Source of the DNA: Pseudomonas protegens CHA0
GTDB taxonomy: Bacteria > Pseudomonadota > Gammaproteobacteria > Pseudomonadales > Pseudomonadaceae
Direction: 5' to 3'
DNA length: 64,000 nucleotides
Assembly: GCF_000397205.1 (NCBI RefSeq)
Contig: NC_021237.1
Span: forward strand, 58,501 to 122,500
Shown: positions 54,028 through 62,795 of the stretch, piece by piece
Layout of the letters: the number at the start of each line of letters is the position of its first letter
How positions within the stretch are numbered: position 1 is the stretch's first letter
Position numbers and translations under genes: made by a program
Notes under the pieces: model-generated
Databases searched by the model: none
The model's input: only the letters and a program-made list of their open reading frames with translations
Told to the model about the DNA's origin: nothing

Positions 54028-54345
54028 TCAGATTGCCAGGATGGCCTGGGCCAGCTGTGCATCAGAGGCCTGCAACTGAGGCGCTTGCTGGCGAATGTGG
54101 GCAAATGCGCTTTCCAGTTTTACCCCGCGAATGGCGCCGTCGGTGGCGACGAAACTGGCGGCATCATCCCGGGCGGCACGGACAATCTTGTTGTCACGCA
54201 GGGAAGAAGTGGCATCGGAGGTGGCGTCGGTGGTGGCCTTGAGCGCGCCGACAATGGCGTCGGTGGTCACGATCAGGCTGGTGGCGTGGGCATTGGCAGC
54301 CAGGGCCAGCAGGGCGGCGGCGCTGAGCAGGCGGAGACGGGACAT
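54028..54345 (-). CDS. DUF2388 exported protein, copy 1
   Basis: A 105-aa protein with a signal peptide (MSRLRLLSAAALLALAANAHA) and the core LIVTTDAIVGALKATTDATSDATSSLRDNKIVRAARDDAASFVATDGAIRGVKLESAFAHIRQQ, ending AQLAQAILAI. The ribosome site AGGAG is 6 nt before the chosen ATG; a start 9 codons upstream lacks one. It is the first of the DUF2388 triplet and probably the first gene of an operon ending with the DUF4105 protein, though 103 bp separate it from copy 2. Confidence 0.92.
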   Translation of the reverse strand: MSRLRLLSAAALLALAANAHATSLIVTTDAIVGALKATTDATSDATSSLRDNKIVRAARDDAASFVATDGAIRGVKLESAFAHIRQQAPQLQASDAQLAQAILAI

Positions 54346-54512
54346 GGGTAACTCCTGTGAATGAACAGACAATTTAAGGGCGCTGAGTGAGACGCCGGGC
54401 AGCCACTGCGAGGTGCTGTGTCTGATTGCTCTGACGCAGTTCGAATGAAAATCGCCACGTCGCCTCAGATATTAGGCTCAGCGGCCCCATTCGCACAGCG
54501 TTGCGGCAGGCC

Positions 54513-54701
54513 TCAGCGCCAAAAGGGTTTGTGCAGTTCCGCTGCCCGATCGCTGTGGCTGATGCCGCTGTCCGAGAGTTGTCGTTCATCCATTTGTGCC
54601 AGCAAGTGACGGGTGCGGGCCCGCTCCCGTGTGTTGGCGAGCGCTGTGAGCCAGCGCTTGAAGAGCGTGCAGTGAAGGTGGGTGCCAGGGGACGAGTGCA
54701 T
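54513..54701 (-). CDS. DUF1127 small protein, copy 1
   Basis: A 62-aa protein. The last 45 residues are the DUF1127 (YjiS-like) domain: RARTRHLLAQMDERQLSDSGISHSDRAAELHKPFWR, with the usual L-x-x-MD-x-R-x-L-x-D-x-GIS pattern and final PFWR. DUF1127 proteins are Arg-rich and some bind RNA or act in phosphate and carbon metabolism; no role can be set here. CTGTAC-type motifs lie about 90-135 bp upstream. Confidence 0.88.
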   Translation of the reverse strand: MHSSPGTHLHCTLFKRWLTALANTRERARTRHLLAQMDERQLSDSGISHSDRAAELHKPFWR

Positions 54702-54792
54702 GATGCTTGCCTCCGTGAGCAGCCGAGCGATGAGCTGGCTGCAACCTCATGGTGCGGCGGTTCGATGCGGTGATACAGATACACTCGAGCTA

Positions 54793-54837
54793 AATTGTAC
54801 TTGTTAATTGTTATGTTTTATAAAACTGTACCTGTCA
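54793..54837. promoter_or_regulatory. two CTGTAC-type repeats upstream of DUF1127 copy 1
   Basis: aattgtacttgtta (54793-54806) and aactgtacctgtca (54824-54837) are direct repeats 31 bp apart that differ by three C-to-T changes. The second is identical over 14 bp to a sequence upstream of DUF1127 copy 2. They may be operator half-sites. Confidence 0.55.
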
Positions 54838-54890
54838 CGATGAAGCGGGCTGTATTTCAGCTGTGTCGCGCGTTTTCCGCGGCCAGAACG

Positions 54891-54926
54891 ACAAGACCCG
54901 TCGCGGTTTCCCGCGACGGGTCTTGT
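54891..54926 (-). terminator. terminator of DUF1127 copy 2
   Basis: A perfect 16-bp stem: acaagacccgtcgcgg, loop tttc, ccgcgacgggtcttgt. It lies 59 bp downstream of copy 2 on its strand. Confidence 0.85.
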
Positions 54927-54984
54927 TGTGTGCAATTCGGGGTGCTGGCGGTGGACCCGGTGGGTCAGGGCCAGCGACGCTGAG

Positions 54985-55200
54985 TTAGCGCCAGAACGGC
55001 TTGCTCAGCTCTTCGTAGCGTTGTGCTTCGCTGATCCCGGCATCGGCCAGCAGACGCGAATCCAGGCGAGCCAGTTGATGGCGGCTGGAGATGCGGCGCT
55101 GCCACAGCATCAGGTTGGCGATAACGCGCAGAGGCAGGGAGGCCTGGGTTTTTTCAGCTTTATCTTCGAAGAACAGTTCGGAACTGAGTGTACGTTCCAT
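54985..55200 (-). CDS. DUF1127 small protein, copy 2
   Basis: A 71-aa protein: MERTLSSELFFEDKAEKTQ, then ASLPLRVIANLMLWQRRISSRHQLARLDSRLLADAGISEAQRYEELSKPFWR, the full DUF1127 domain. The start at 55200 follows GGAAGG with 8-nt spacing; the ATG at 55209 lies directly against that site and is less likely. It is about 280 bp upstream of copy 1 with a terminator between them, so they are separate transcripts with the same upstream motif. Confidence 0.9.
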   Translation of the reverse strand: MERTLSSELFFEDKAEKTQASLPLRVIANLMLWQRRISSRHQLARLDSRLLADAGISEAQRYEELSKPFWR

Positions 55201-55277
55201 GGTTGACATCCTTCCGCTTGTGGCGGGATCAGGTAGTGGTTTAACTGGTGCCCATGATCCTCTTCCTGCGCAAGACT

Positions 55278-55448
55278 CTGTAGATACAGTTCACCTGTAT
55301 TGTGAAGGACCAGTTAACTGTTTATAGGGGCTGTACTGTTCGGAAAAGGCGCAACTGTACCTGTCAGCACCTTTATGGTGCATTTCGGTGCTTTTTGATG
55401 GGAGGCAAGTGGTTTTAGGCGGGGAAAATACCGGTACAGCAGTACAGT
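55278..55448. promoter_or_regulatory. cluster of CTGTAC-type motifs upstream of DUF1127 copy 2
   Basis: Four copies: ctgtagatacag (55278-55289, a dyad), ctgtactgtt (55331-55340), aactgtacctgtca (55353-55366, identical to the copy 1 motif) and ggtacagcagtacag (55432-55446). All lie in the 319-bp gap between DUF1127 copy 2 and the end of the CoA-transferase gene, so they must serve copy 2. The rest of the gap shows nothing clear. Confidence 0.5.
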
Positions 55449-55519
55449 TTTTGGTGGTCCCTGGCGAGCGGCCGGCGAGCTGACGAAACTGTGTTTGCGT
55501 CAGCTGCCAACTGTATCAA

Positions 55520-57013
55520 TCACTCGACGAGCATTTTCCCGGTTTCTTCCAGGTTGATGTGCCAGCTCAGGGCATCACGCAAGATATGCGGCGTGTGACC
55601 ACCCAAGGCGCAGGCCTTGGTGAAGTAGTCATTCAGTGCGTCGCGGTAGGAAGGATGCACACAGTTGTCGATGATCACCCGGGCCCGCTCCCGCGGCGCC
55701 AGGCCGCGCAGGTCCGCCAGGCCGATCTCGGTCACCAGGATGTCGACGTCATGCTCGGTGTGGTCCACGTGGCTGACCATCGGCACCACGCTGGAAATCG
55801 CCCCGCCCTTGGCGATCGACTTGGTGACGAAGATCGCCAGGTGTGCGTTGCGGGCGAAGTCGCCGGAGCCGCCGATGCCGTTCATCATCCGCGTGCCGCA
55901 GACGTGGGTGGAGTTGACGTTGCCGTAGATATCGAACTCCAGCGCGGTGTTGATGCCGATGATACCCAGGCGGCGCACCACTTCCGGGTGGTTGGAGATC
56001 TCCTGCGGACGCAGCACCAGCTTGTCCTTGTAGCGTTCCAGGTTGCCGAACACGTCGGCGTTGCGCCGGCTCGACAGGGTGATGGAGCTGCCCGAGGCGA
56101 AGCTGAGCTTACCGGCGTCGATCAGGTCGAAGGTCGAGTCCTGCAGTACTTCGGAGTACATGGTCAGGTTCTCGAATGGCGACTCGATCAGGCCGCACAT
56201 CACCGCGTTGGCGATGTTGCCGATACCGGCCTGCAGCGGGCCGAGCTTGTTGCTCATGCGCCCGGCATCCACTTCCTGCTTGAGAAAGTCGATCAGGTGG
56301 TTGGCGATGCCCTGGGTCTCGCTGTCCGGGGTGGAAACCGTGGACGGCGAATCCGACTGATTAGTGATGACGATGGCGACGATCTTGTCCGCAGGGATCG
56401 GAATCGCCGTGCTGCCGATGCGATCGTCGACCTTCACCAGGGGAATCGGTGTACGGGTCGGTCGATAGGTCGGGATATAGATGTCGTGCAGGCCTTCCAG
56501 GTTCGGGTTGTGCGCCAGGTTGATCTCGACGATCACCTGCTTGGCGAAGATCGCGAAGCTGGCGGAGTTGCCCACCGAGGTGGTCGGCACGATATGGCCC
56601 TGTTCAGTGATGGCGACAGCCTCGATCACTGCAATGTCCGGCAGCTTGAGCTGCTGGTTACGAAGTTGTTCGACGGTTTCCGACAGGTGCTGGTCGATGA
56701 ACATCACTTCGCCGGCGTTGATCGCCTTGCGCAGGGTGCTGTCCACCTGGAACGGCATGCGCCGGGCCAGCACGCCAGCTTCGGTGAGCTGCTTGTCCAG
56801 GTCGTTGCCCAGGCTGGCGCCGGTCATCAGGCTGATTTTCAGTGGCGTTACCTTGGCCCGTTCGGCCAGGGCATGGGGCACGGCCTTGGCTTCACCGGCG
56901 CGGGTGAAGCCGCTCATGCCGACGGTCATGCCGTCCTCAATCAGAGCGGCAGCGTCAGCGGCGCTCATCACCTTATCCAACAACGAAGGCAAGCGGATAC
57001 GATCACGGTACAT
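55520..57013 (-). CDS. acetyl-CoA hydrolase/transferase (succinate CoA-transferase type)
   Basis: A 497-aa class I CoA-transferase. Features: SGFTRAGEAKAVPHAL near the N terminus, GIGNIANAVMCGL (oxyanion/Gly-rich), the likely catalytic Glu288 in TMYSEVLQDSTFDL, and NGIGGSGDFARNAHLAIFV in the C-terminal half. The Glu position is close to Glu294 of the Acetobacter AarC enzyme. It likely moves CoA between acetate and succinate; hydrolase activity alone is less likely. From memory PAO1 has a similar gene (PA5445). It is monocistronic. Confidence 0.9.
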   Translation of the reverse strand: MYRDRIRLPSLLDKVMSAADAAALIEDGMTVGMSGFTRAGEAKAVPHALAERAKVTPLKISLMTGASLGNDLDKQLTEAGVLARRMPFQVDSTLRKAINAGEVMFIDQHLSETVEQLRNQQLKLPDIAVIEAVAITEQGHIVPTTSVGNSASFAIFAKQVIVEINLAHNPNLEGLHDIYIPTYRPTRTPIPLVKVDDRIGSTAIPIPADKIVAIVITNQSDSPSTVSTPDSETQGIANHLIDFLKQEVDAGRMSNKLGPLQAGIGNIANAVMCGLIESPFENLTMYSEVLQDSTFDLIDAGKLSFASGSSITLSSRRNADVFGNLERYKDKLVLRPQEISNHPEVVRRLGIIGINTALEFDIYGNVNSTHVCGTRMMNGIGGSGDFARNAHLAIFVTKSIAKGGAISSVVPMVSHVDHTEHDVDILVTEIGLADLRGLAPRERARVIIDNCVHPSYRDALNDYFTKACALGGHTPHILRDALSWHINLEETGKMLVE

Positions 57014-57140
57014 GGATTGTTATCTCGGGCAACGGAAGCAAGAAGCGCAGTCTAGTGATTTCAAAAAAAAACACCGCGCGACAAAGGTCGAATGAAAGGC
57101 CCTGATCTAGAGCCTTCTGTCGGCTTTATGGAGTAAATAA

Positions 57141-57171
57141 AAAACCCCAGCCTACTAAAGGCTGAGGTTTT
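57141..57171 (-). terminator. terminator of the pnt operon
   Basis: aaaaccccagcct pairs with aggctgaggtttt (one mismatch) around loop actaa. On the minus strand it is followed by a T-rich run (ttttttattt). Confidence 0.88.
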
Positions 57172-57192
57172 GGGTATTGCGCTACAGCAGCT

Positions 57193-58629
57193 TTATTCGA
57201 CGGCTTTGACCATGTCTTCGATGACCTTCTTGGCGTCGCCGAAGACCATCATGGTCTTGTCCAGGTAGAACAGTTCGTTGTCCAGGCCGGCATAGCCGCT
57301 GGCCATGGAGCGCTTGTTGACGATGATGGTCTTGGCCTTGAAGGCTTCGAGAATCGGCATGCCGGCAATCGGCGACTTCGGATCGTTCTTCGCCGCCGGG
57401 TTGACCACGTCGTTGGCACCCAGCACCAGCACCACGTCGGCCTGGCCGAACTCGGAGTTGATGTCTTCCATCTCGAACACCTGGTCGTAAGGCACTTCGG
57501 CTTCGGCCAGCAAGACGTTCATGTGGCCGGGCATGCGCCCCGCTACCGGGTGGATCGCGTATTTCACGGTCACGCCGCGGTGGGTCAGCTTCTCGGTCAG
57601 CTCTTTCAGCGCGTGCTGGGCGCGTGCCACCGCCAGGCCGTAGCCGGGAACAATGATCACGGTATCGGCGTTGGTCAGCAGGAAGGTCGCATCGTCGGCC
57701 GAACCGGATTTCACTGGGCGTGCTTCCTTCGAACCTGCCGGGCCGCCGGCATCGGCTGTGTTGCCGAAACCGCCCAGCAGCACGTTGAAGAACGAACGGT
57801 TCATCGCCTTGCACATGATGTAGGAGAGGATTGCACCGCTGGAGCCCACCAGGGAGCCGGCGATGATCAGCATCGAGTTGTTCAGGGAAAAACCGATCCC
57901 TGCTGCCGCCCAGCCCGAGTAGCTGTTGAGCATCGACACTACTACTGGCATGTCGGCACCGCCGATCGGGATGATGATCAGCACGCCCATGACGAAGGCC
58001 AGGGCCAGCATCAGGGCAAAAGCACCGAGGTTGCCGGTGACCATGAAGGTCACGCCCAGGCCGAGGGTGGCCAGGCCCAGTACCAGGTTGAGCTTGTGCT
58101 GCCCGGCGAACTGTACTGGTGCGCCTTGGAACAGGCGGAACTTGTACTTGCCCGACAGCTTGCCGAAGGCGATCACCGAACCGGAGAAGGTGATGGCACC
58201 GATGGCTGCGCCAAGGAACAGCTCCAGGCGGTTACCGGCGGGGATCGCGTCGCCCAGGTGCTTGACGATGCCCAGGGACTGCGGCTCAACCACGGCGGCA
58301 ATGGCGATGAACACCGCGGCCAGGCCGATCATGCTGTGCATGAAGGCCACCAGCTCCGGCATCTTGGTCATCTCGACGCGCTTGGCCATGATCGAGCCGG
58401 CGGTGCCGCCGATCAGCAGGCCAACGATGACGTAGCCGATGCCAGCGGTGGCCAGTTCTGCGCCGAGCTTATAAATGAGGCCAACGGTGGTCAGTACTGC
58501 CAGGGCCATGCCCAGCATGCCGAACAGGTTGCCGCGTCGGGACGTGGTCGGGTGCGAAAGGCCCTTGAGCGCCTGGATAAAGCACACCGAGGCGATCAGA
58601 TAGAGGGTTGTTACCAGGTTCATGCTCAT
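57193..58629 (-). CDS. pntB: NAD(P) transhydrogenase subunit beta
   Basis: Membrane and NADP-binding subunit of the proton-translocating transhydrogenase, which makes NADPH from NADH with the proton gradient. The 478-aa protein has about nine helices, then domain III with VIIVPGYGLAVARAQHAL, HPVAGRMPGHMNVLLAEAEVPYDQV, VLVLGANDVVNPAAKND and RSMASGYAGLDNELFY. The start [11 protein letters not shown] overlaps the pntAb stop by 1 bp (TAATG). Confidence 0.96.
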   Translation of the reverse strand: MSMNLVTTLYLIASVCFIQALKGLSHPTTSRRGNLFGMLGMALAVLTTVGLIYKLGAELATAGIGYVIVGLLIGGTAGSIMAKRVEMTKMPELVAFMHSMIGLAAVFIAIAAVVEPQSLGIVKHLGDAIPAGNRLELFLGAAIGAITFSGSVIAFGKLSGKYKFRLFQGAPVQFAGQHKLNLVLGLATLGLGVTFMVTGNLGAFALMLALAFVMGVLIIIPIGGADMPVVVSMLNSYSGWAAAGIGFSLNNSMLIIAGSLVGSSGAILSYIMCKAMNRSFFNVLLGGFGNTADAGGPAGSKEARPVKSGSADDATFLLTNADTVIIVPGYGLAVARAQHALKELTEKLTHRGVTVKYAIHPVAGRMPGHMNVLLAEAEVPYDQVFEMEDINSEFGQADVVLVLGANDVVNPAAKNDPKSPIAGMPILEAFKAKTIIVNKRSMASGYAGLDNELFYLDKTMMVFGDAKKVIEDMVKAVE

Positions 58630-58952
58630 TATTTCTGCACCTCTTCTTTCACGGCTTTGGGCGCTTTCTTCTTGAACATTTCCAGCATGCGACGGGTGAC
58701 CAGGAAGCCGCCGAACACATTGACCGCAGCCAGGGCCACGGCCAGGGTGCCCATGGTCTTGCCCAACGGGGTCACGGTCAGGGCGGCAGCCAGCATGGCG
58801 CCGACGATGACGATGGCGGAAATGGCGTTGGTCACTGCCATCAGGGGGGTGTGCAGTGCGGGTGTAACGTTCCAGACCACGTGGTAACCGACATAGATCG
58901 CCAGCACGAAGATGATCAGGTTGTAGATACCGGGGGAGATAAGCTCTTCCAT
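58629..58952 (-). CDS. pntAb: NAD(P) transhydrogenase subunit alpha part 2 (membrane)
   Basis: A 107-aa membrane segment of PntA with three to four helices: [53 protein letters not shown] and [40 protein letters not shown]. In E. coli this is the C-terminal part of a single PntA; here it is a separate gene, as in other pseudomonads and Rhodospirillum. It lies 15 bp after pntAa. Confidence 0.95.
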   Translation of the reverse strand: MEELISPGIYNLIIFVLAIYVGYHVVWNVTPALHTPLMAVTNAISAIVIVGAMLAAALTVTPLGKTMGTLAVALAAVNVFGGFLVTRRMLEMFKKKAPKAVKEEVQK

Positions 58953-58967
58953 CGTCTGAATCCCTGC

Positions 58968-60089
58968 TTAGGCGTTTTTGCGGATGACTTGGCCGTCGCG
59001 GCACATCAGGCACGCGGCGACGATGTCGTCTTCGAGGTTGACTTCGAACTGCCCTTCTTTGGTGAAGACAAGCTTCAGGAAGTCCAGCAGGTTGCGGGCG
59101 TACAGCGCCGAGGCGTCGGCAGCCACTGCCCCGGCCAGATTGGTCGGGCCGACGATGGTCACGCCGTGCTCGACTACGACCTGGTCAGCCACAGTCAGTG
59201 GGCAGTTGCCGCCCTGAGCGGCTGCCAGGTCGATGACCACCGAACCGGGCTTCATCTGGGCCACGGTATCGGCGCTCAGCAGGGTTGGTGCCTTGCGGCC
59301 CGGAATCAGCGCGGTGGTGATGACGATATCGGCCTGTTTGGCGCGTTCGTGCACGGCCTGAGCCTGGCGCTGCATCCAGCTGGCCGGCATGGGGCGCGCG
59401 TAACCGCCGACACCGACGGCGCACTCGCGCTCTTCGTCAGTCTCGTAAGGCACGTCGACGAATTTGGCGCCCAGGGATTCGATCTGCTCCTTCACTGCCG
59501 GACGCACGTCCGAAGCTTCGATCACCGCACCCAGGCGCTTGGCCGTGGCGATGGCCTGCAGGCCGGCAACACCGGCGCCGAGAATCAGCACCCGGGCAGC
59601 CTTCACCGTTCCGGCGGCGGTCATCAGCATCGGCATGAAGCGCGGATAGTAGTGGGCAGCCAGCAGCACGGCCTTGTAGCCGGCGATGTTGGCCTGGGAC
59701 GACAGCACGTCCAGGCTCTGGGCCCGGGAGGTGCGGGGTGCGGCCTCCAGGGCGAAGGCGGTGATCCCGCGCTCGGCCAGCTTGGCGATGGTTTCATTGC
59801 TGAACGGATTGAGCATGCCCACCAGTACGGTGCCGCTCTTGATCAGCGCCAGTTCGCTGTCGCTGGGCGCCACGACCTTGAGAATCAGCTCGGCGCCAAA
59901 GGCATCGTTGGCGTTGCCAATGGTTGCCCCTGCCGCTTCATAGGCACTGTCGACCACGCTGGCGTTAATGCCGGCGCCGCTTTGCACAGTGACTTTATGA
60001 CCCTGGCCGATCAGCTTCTTGATGGTTTCCGGGGTTGCAGCAACCCGTGTTTCACCCGTCTGGGTTTCGAGAGGAACACCAATGTGCAC
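58968..60089 (-). CDS. pntAa: NAD(P) transhydrogenase subunit alpha part 1 (NAD-binding)
   Basis: The soluble NADH-binding subunit, 373 aa, related to alanine dehydrogenase. Signatures: HIGVPLETQTGETRVAATPETIKKL, the Rossmann motif VLILGAGVAGLQAIATAKRLGAVIEASDVRP, and ALIPGRKAPTLLSADTVAQMKPGSVVIDLAAAQGGNCP. The start is GTG with AGGAG 6 nt upstream. It is the first gene of pntAa-pntAb-pntB. Confidence 0.96.
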   Translation of the reverse strand: MHIGVPLETQTGETRVAATPETIKKLIGQGHKVTVQSGAGINASVVDSAYEAAGATIGNANDAFGAELILKVVAPSDSELALIKSGTVLVGMLNPFSNETIAKLAERGITAFALEAAPRTSRAQSLDVLSSQANIAGYKAVLLAAHYYPRFMPMLMTAAGTVKAARVLILGAGVAGLQAIATAKRLGAVIEASDVRPAVKEQIESLGAKFVDVPYETDEERECAVGVGGYARPMPASWMQRQAQAVHERAKQADIVITTALIPGRKAPTLLSADTVAQMKPGSVVIDLAAAQGGNCPLTVADQVVVEHGVTIVGPTNLAGAVAADASALYARNLLDFLKLVFTKEGQFEVNLEDDIVAACLMCRDGQVIRKNA

Positions 60090-60540
60090 GTCAAATCTCC
60101 TGCTTGATCTTATTGCTTTCGATCTTTCTTAGAAGGCCAGCGCACTTCGGAGGGTGCGGCTGGGGCGGCCGATCAGCACGATCCCGCTGAAATCACAGCG
60201 GGGCGCGGCATTTTGCAGGCGAACTTTGAGGCCTTCAAGGGATTCTGACTAGTGACGGAAAATTAACTACAAGTCACCCCGTGACCGAATGTCGCAACGT
60301 ACCAGGTTAAAGCCTTGTAAGCCGTGCCTTTCAAGGCTTTGCTATGGAAAATAAGATTTTTCTCATCCGTGACATGAATAGTCTTACATTGCCCTTGAAT
60401 AAACCCTACAAGCCGCGTGGTTAGGCGCTTGTAGAACGATTGTTCAAGGTGTCGGTACAGTCTGTGAAAATGCGACAAATAGTTATATCTGTAGGGTTCT
60501 GATTTATTTGACTACGGGGTCAGCTATTGGTTGTGAGCCT
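60090..60540. other. 451-bp intergenic region between gcdR and pntAa
   Basis: AT-rich gap between the 3' end of gcdR and the pnt promoter. A 9-bp hairpin aaagccttg / caaggcttt (60309-60317 and 60332-60340) is the only clear structure. A 71-codon open frame on the minus strand (60263-60478) has no recognisable features and is not called. Confidence 0.6.
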
Positions 60541-61440
60541 TTATTTTTCAAGGTTGTAGCTGTTTGCCTGGTTCACCAGCCAGTCGCGAAAAGCCCGTAA
60601 AGAGGCCGATTCCACTTTGCGTTCGGGAATCATCAGGTAATACGCCTTGATGCTCGAGAGTGCCTGGGGGTTGGCAATGACCAAGCGTTTTTCGGCCAGC
60701 TCGCGCTGGATAAGGAAGGGCGGAATCAAGGCGATACCCATGTCGTGCATGGCGGCCTGGGCGAGCATGGAGAATAGCTCGTAGCGCGGACCTGTCATGT
60801 CGCGGGGGATATTCAGCTGCTGTGAGTTGAACCATTGCCGCCAGGCATAAGGCCGCGTGGTCTGCTGCAGCAGGGGCAGTTCGGCTATGGCCTCGGCGCT
60901 CAACTCTTGCTGCTTGCCGAGCATTGCCGGGCTGCACACCGGCATCGGGTTTTCGCCCATCAGCCGGTGAGACTGGGTACCCGACCAATCGGCGTCGCCA
61001 AAGTAGATGGCGGCGTCGAAGGGGGTGTCGGCAAAGAGGAAGGGGCGCGTGCGGTTGGTCAGGTTGACCGTGACTTCGGGGTGCTGCTGCTGGAAGTCCT
61101 TCAGGCGTGGCAATAACCACTGCGTCCCGAAGGTCGGAACCACCGCCAGTTCGATGACGTTGGCCCCCTGCTGGCCCATCACTGAAAGTGTGTCGCGCTC
61201 CACTGCGTCCAGTTGTGTGGCGACCCGGCGGCTGTAGGACAGCCCGGCCTCAGTGAGCTTGACGCCCCGTCGTGAACGCCGGAAAAGTTCCAGCCCGAGG
61301 AACTCTTCAAGGCTGGCGATCTGTCGGCAGACCGCACCCTGGGTCAGGGAAAGCTCTTGGGCTGCCTTGGTAAAGCTCTCATGACGTGCCGCGGCTTCGA
61401 AGCTGATTAAGGCGGTGGTACTGGGGATCTTTCTGCGCAT
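60541..61440 (-). CDS. gcdR: LysR-family regulator GcdR
   Basis: Activator of the glutarate genes. The 299-aa LysR protein has the N-terminal helix-turn-helix ([51 protein letters not shown]) and the effector-binding domain ([33 protein letters not shown]). It resembles GcvA-type LysR proteins. The start [11 protein letters not shown] was preferred over an ATG 5 codons upstream. It is divergent from gcdH, the usual place for a local LysR activator; from memory PAO1 has PA0448-PA0447-PA0446 in this order. Confidence 0.92.
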   Translation of the reverse strand: MRRKIPSTTALISFEAAARHESFTKAAQELSLTQGAVCRQIASLEEFLGLELFRRSRRGVKLTEAGLSYSRRVATQLDAVERDTLSVMGQQGANVIELAVVPTFGTQWLLPRLKDFQQQHPEVTVNLTNRTRPFLFADTPFDAAIYFGDADWSGTQSHRLMGENPMPVCSPAMLGKQQELSAEAIAELPLLQQTTRPYAWRQWFNSQQLNIPRDMTGPRYELFSMLAQAAMHDMGIALIPPFLIQRELAEKRLVIANPQALSSIKAYYLMIPERKVESASLRAFRDWLVNQANSYNLEK

Positions 61441-61529
61441 GTACGGCAATCTCACTAATAGATGCTGTAAAAGGCGGTTTAGGCCATTACGAAGTGAGAA
61501 ATTAGCACAAAACTATGCGAAATCCTCGT

Positions 61530-61559
61530 TTGCCTGGGGGCGCACCGTAGGCCTAGGAT
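61530..61559 (+). promoter_or_regulatory. candidate gcdH promoter
   Basis: TTGCCT (61530-61535) and TAGGAT (61554-61559) are separated by 18 nt within the 160-bp region between gcdR and gcdH. A LysR site is expected just upstream; I could not fix it, though tctcact (61450-61456) and agtgaga (61495-61501) are distant inverted repeats. Confidence 0.4.
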
Positions 61560-61600
61560 CGTGTTCCACGATAGTTGACCTACTTCACGAGGATTCACTC

Positions 61601-62782
61601 ATGGGCGGTAAAGCAAGCTTCAACTGGATCGATCCCCTTCTGCTGGACCAGCAACTCACCGAAGAAGAACGCATGGTCCGCGACAGTGCCGAGCAGTTCG
61701 CTCAAGACAAGCTGGCACCACGGGTTCTGGAAGCTTTCCGCCATGAGAAGACCGACCCGGCCATCTTCCGGGAAATGGGTGAAGTCGGCCTGTTGGGCGC
61801 TACCATTCCTGAGCAGTACGGCGGCAGCGGCCTTAACTATGTGTGCTATGGCCTGATCGCTCGTGAAGTGGAGCGAGTGGACTCCGGCTACCGCTCGATG
61901 ATGAGTGTGCAGTCGTCCTTGGTGATGGTGCCGATCAACGAGTTTGGTACCGAGGCGCAAAAGCAGAAGTACCTGCCGAAACTGGCGTCCGGCGAATGGA
62001 TTGGCTGCTTTGGTCTGACCGAACCGAACCATGGATCTGACCCGGGTGCGATGATTACTCGTGCACGCAAAGTGGACGGTGGCTACAGCCTGACTGGTAG
62101 CAAGATGTGGATCACCAACAGCCCGATTGCTGATGTATTCGTGGTTTGGGCCAAGGATGATGCCGGCGACATTCGTGGCTTTGTCCTGGAGAAAGGCTGG
62201 AAGGGCCTGAGTGCACCAGCGATTCACGGCAAGGTCGGCCTGCGGGCCTCGATCACCGGCGAAATCGTCATGGACAACGTGTTCGTGCCGGAAGAGAACA
62301 TCTTCCCGGATGTGCGTGGGCTCAAAGGACCTTTTACCTGCTTGAACTCGGCGCGTTACGGCATCTCCTGGGGCGCCTTGGGGGCTGCGGAGTTCTGCTG
62401 GCACACCGCACGTCAATACACCCTTGATCGCCAGCAGTTCGGTCGTCCTCTGGCGGCAACCCAACTGATCCAGAAGAAGCTGGCGGACATGCAGACCGAA
62501 ATCACCCTCGCCCTCCAGGGCTGCCTGCGCCTGGGGCGGATGAAGGATGAAGGGACTGCGGCGGTGGAAATCACCTCGATCATGAAGCGCAACTCCTGCG
62601 GCAAGTCCCTGGATATCGCGCGCATGGCCCGTGACATGCTGGGCGGCAACGGGATCTCCGATGAGTTCGGTATTGCTCGTCACCTGGTGAACCTGGAAGT
62701 GGTCAACACCTACGAAGGTACTCACGACGTGCATGCGCTGATTCTCGGGCGTGCACAAACCGGTATCCAGGCGTTCTATTAA
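61601..62782 (+). CDS. gcdH: glutaryl-CoA dehydrogenase
   Basis: Converts glutaryl-CoA to crotonyl-CoA in lysine and glutarate breakdown. The 393-aa acyl-CoA dehydrogenase has [47 protein letters not shown], the C-terminal FAD/substrate helices and catalytic Glu372 in [15 protein letters not shown], the position used by GcdH. The start [19 protein letters not shown] is typical of Pseudomonas GcdH. ACGAGG lies upstream. It is co-transcribed with gcdG 13 bp downstream. Confidence 0.96.
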   Translation: MGGKASFNWIDPLLLDQQLTEEERMVRDSAEQFAQDKLAPRVLEAFRHEKTDPAIFREMGEVGLLGATIPEQYGGSGLNYVCYGLIAREVERVDSGYRSMMSVQSSLVMVPINEFGTEAQKQKYLPKLASGEWIGCFGLTEPNHGSDPGAMITRARKVDGGYSLTGSKMWITNSPIADVFVVWAKDDAGDIRGFVLEKGWKGLSAPAIHGKVGLRASITGEIVMDNVFVPEENIFPDVRGLKGPFTCLNSARYGISWGALGAAEFCWHTARQYTLDRQQFGRPLAATQLIQKKLADMQTEITLALQGCLRLGRMKDEGTAAVEITSIMKRNSCGKSLDIARMARDMLGGNGISDEFGIARHLVNLEVVNTYEGTHDVHALILGRAQTGIQAFY

Positions 62783-62795
62783 TAGGAGAGCGACC

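Noticed and set aside
60263..60478. 71-codon open frame on the minus strand between gcdR and pntAa
   Set aside because: No ribosome site, signal or known domain; composition is unlike neighbours. Kept as intergenic.
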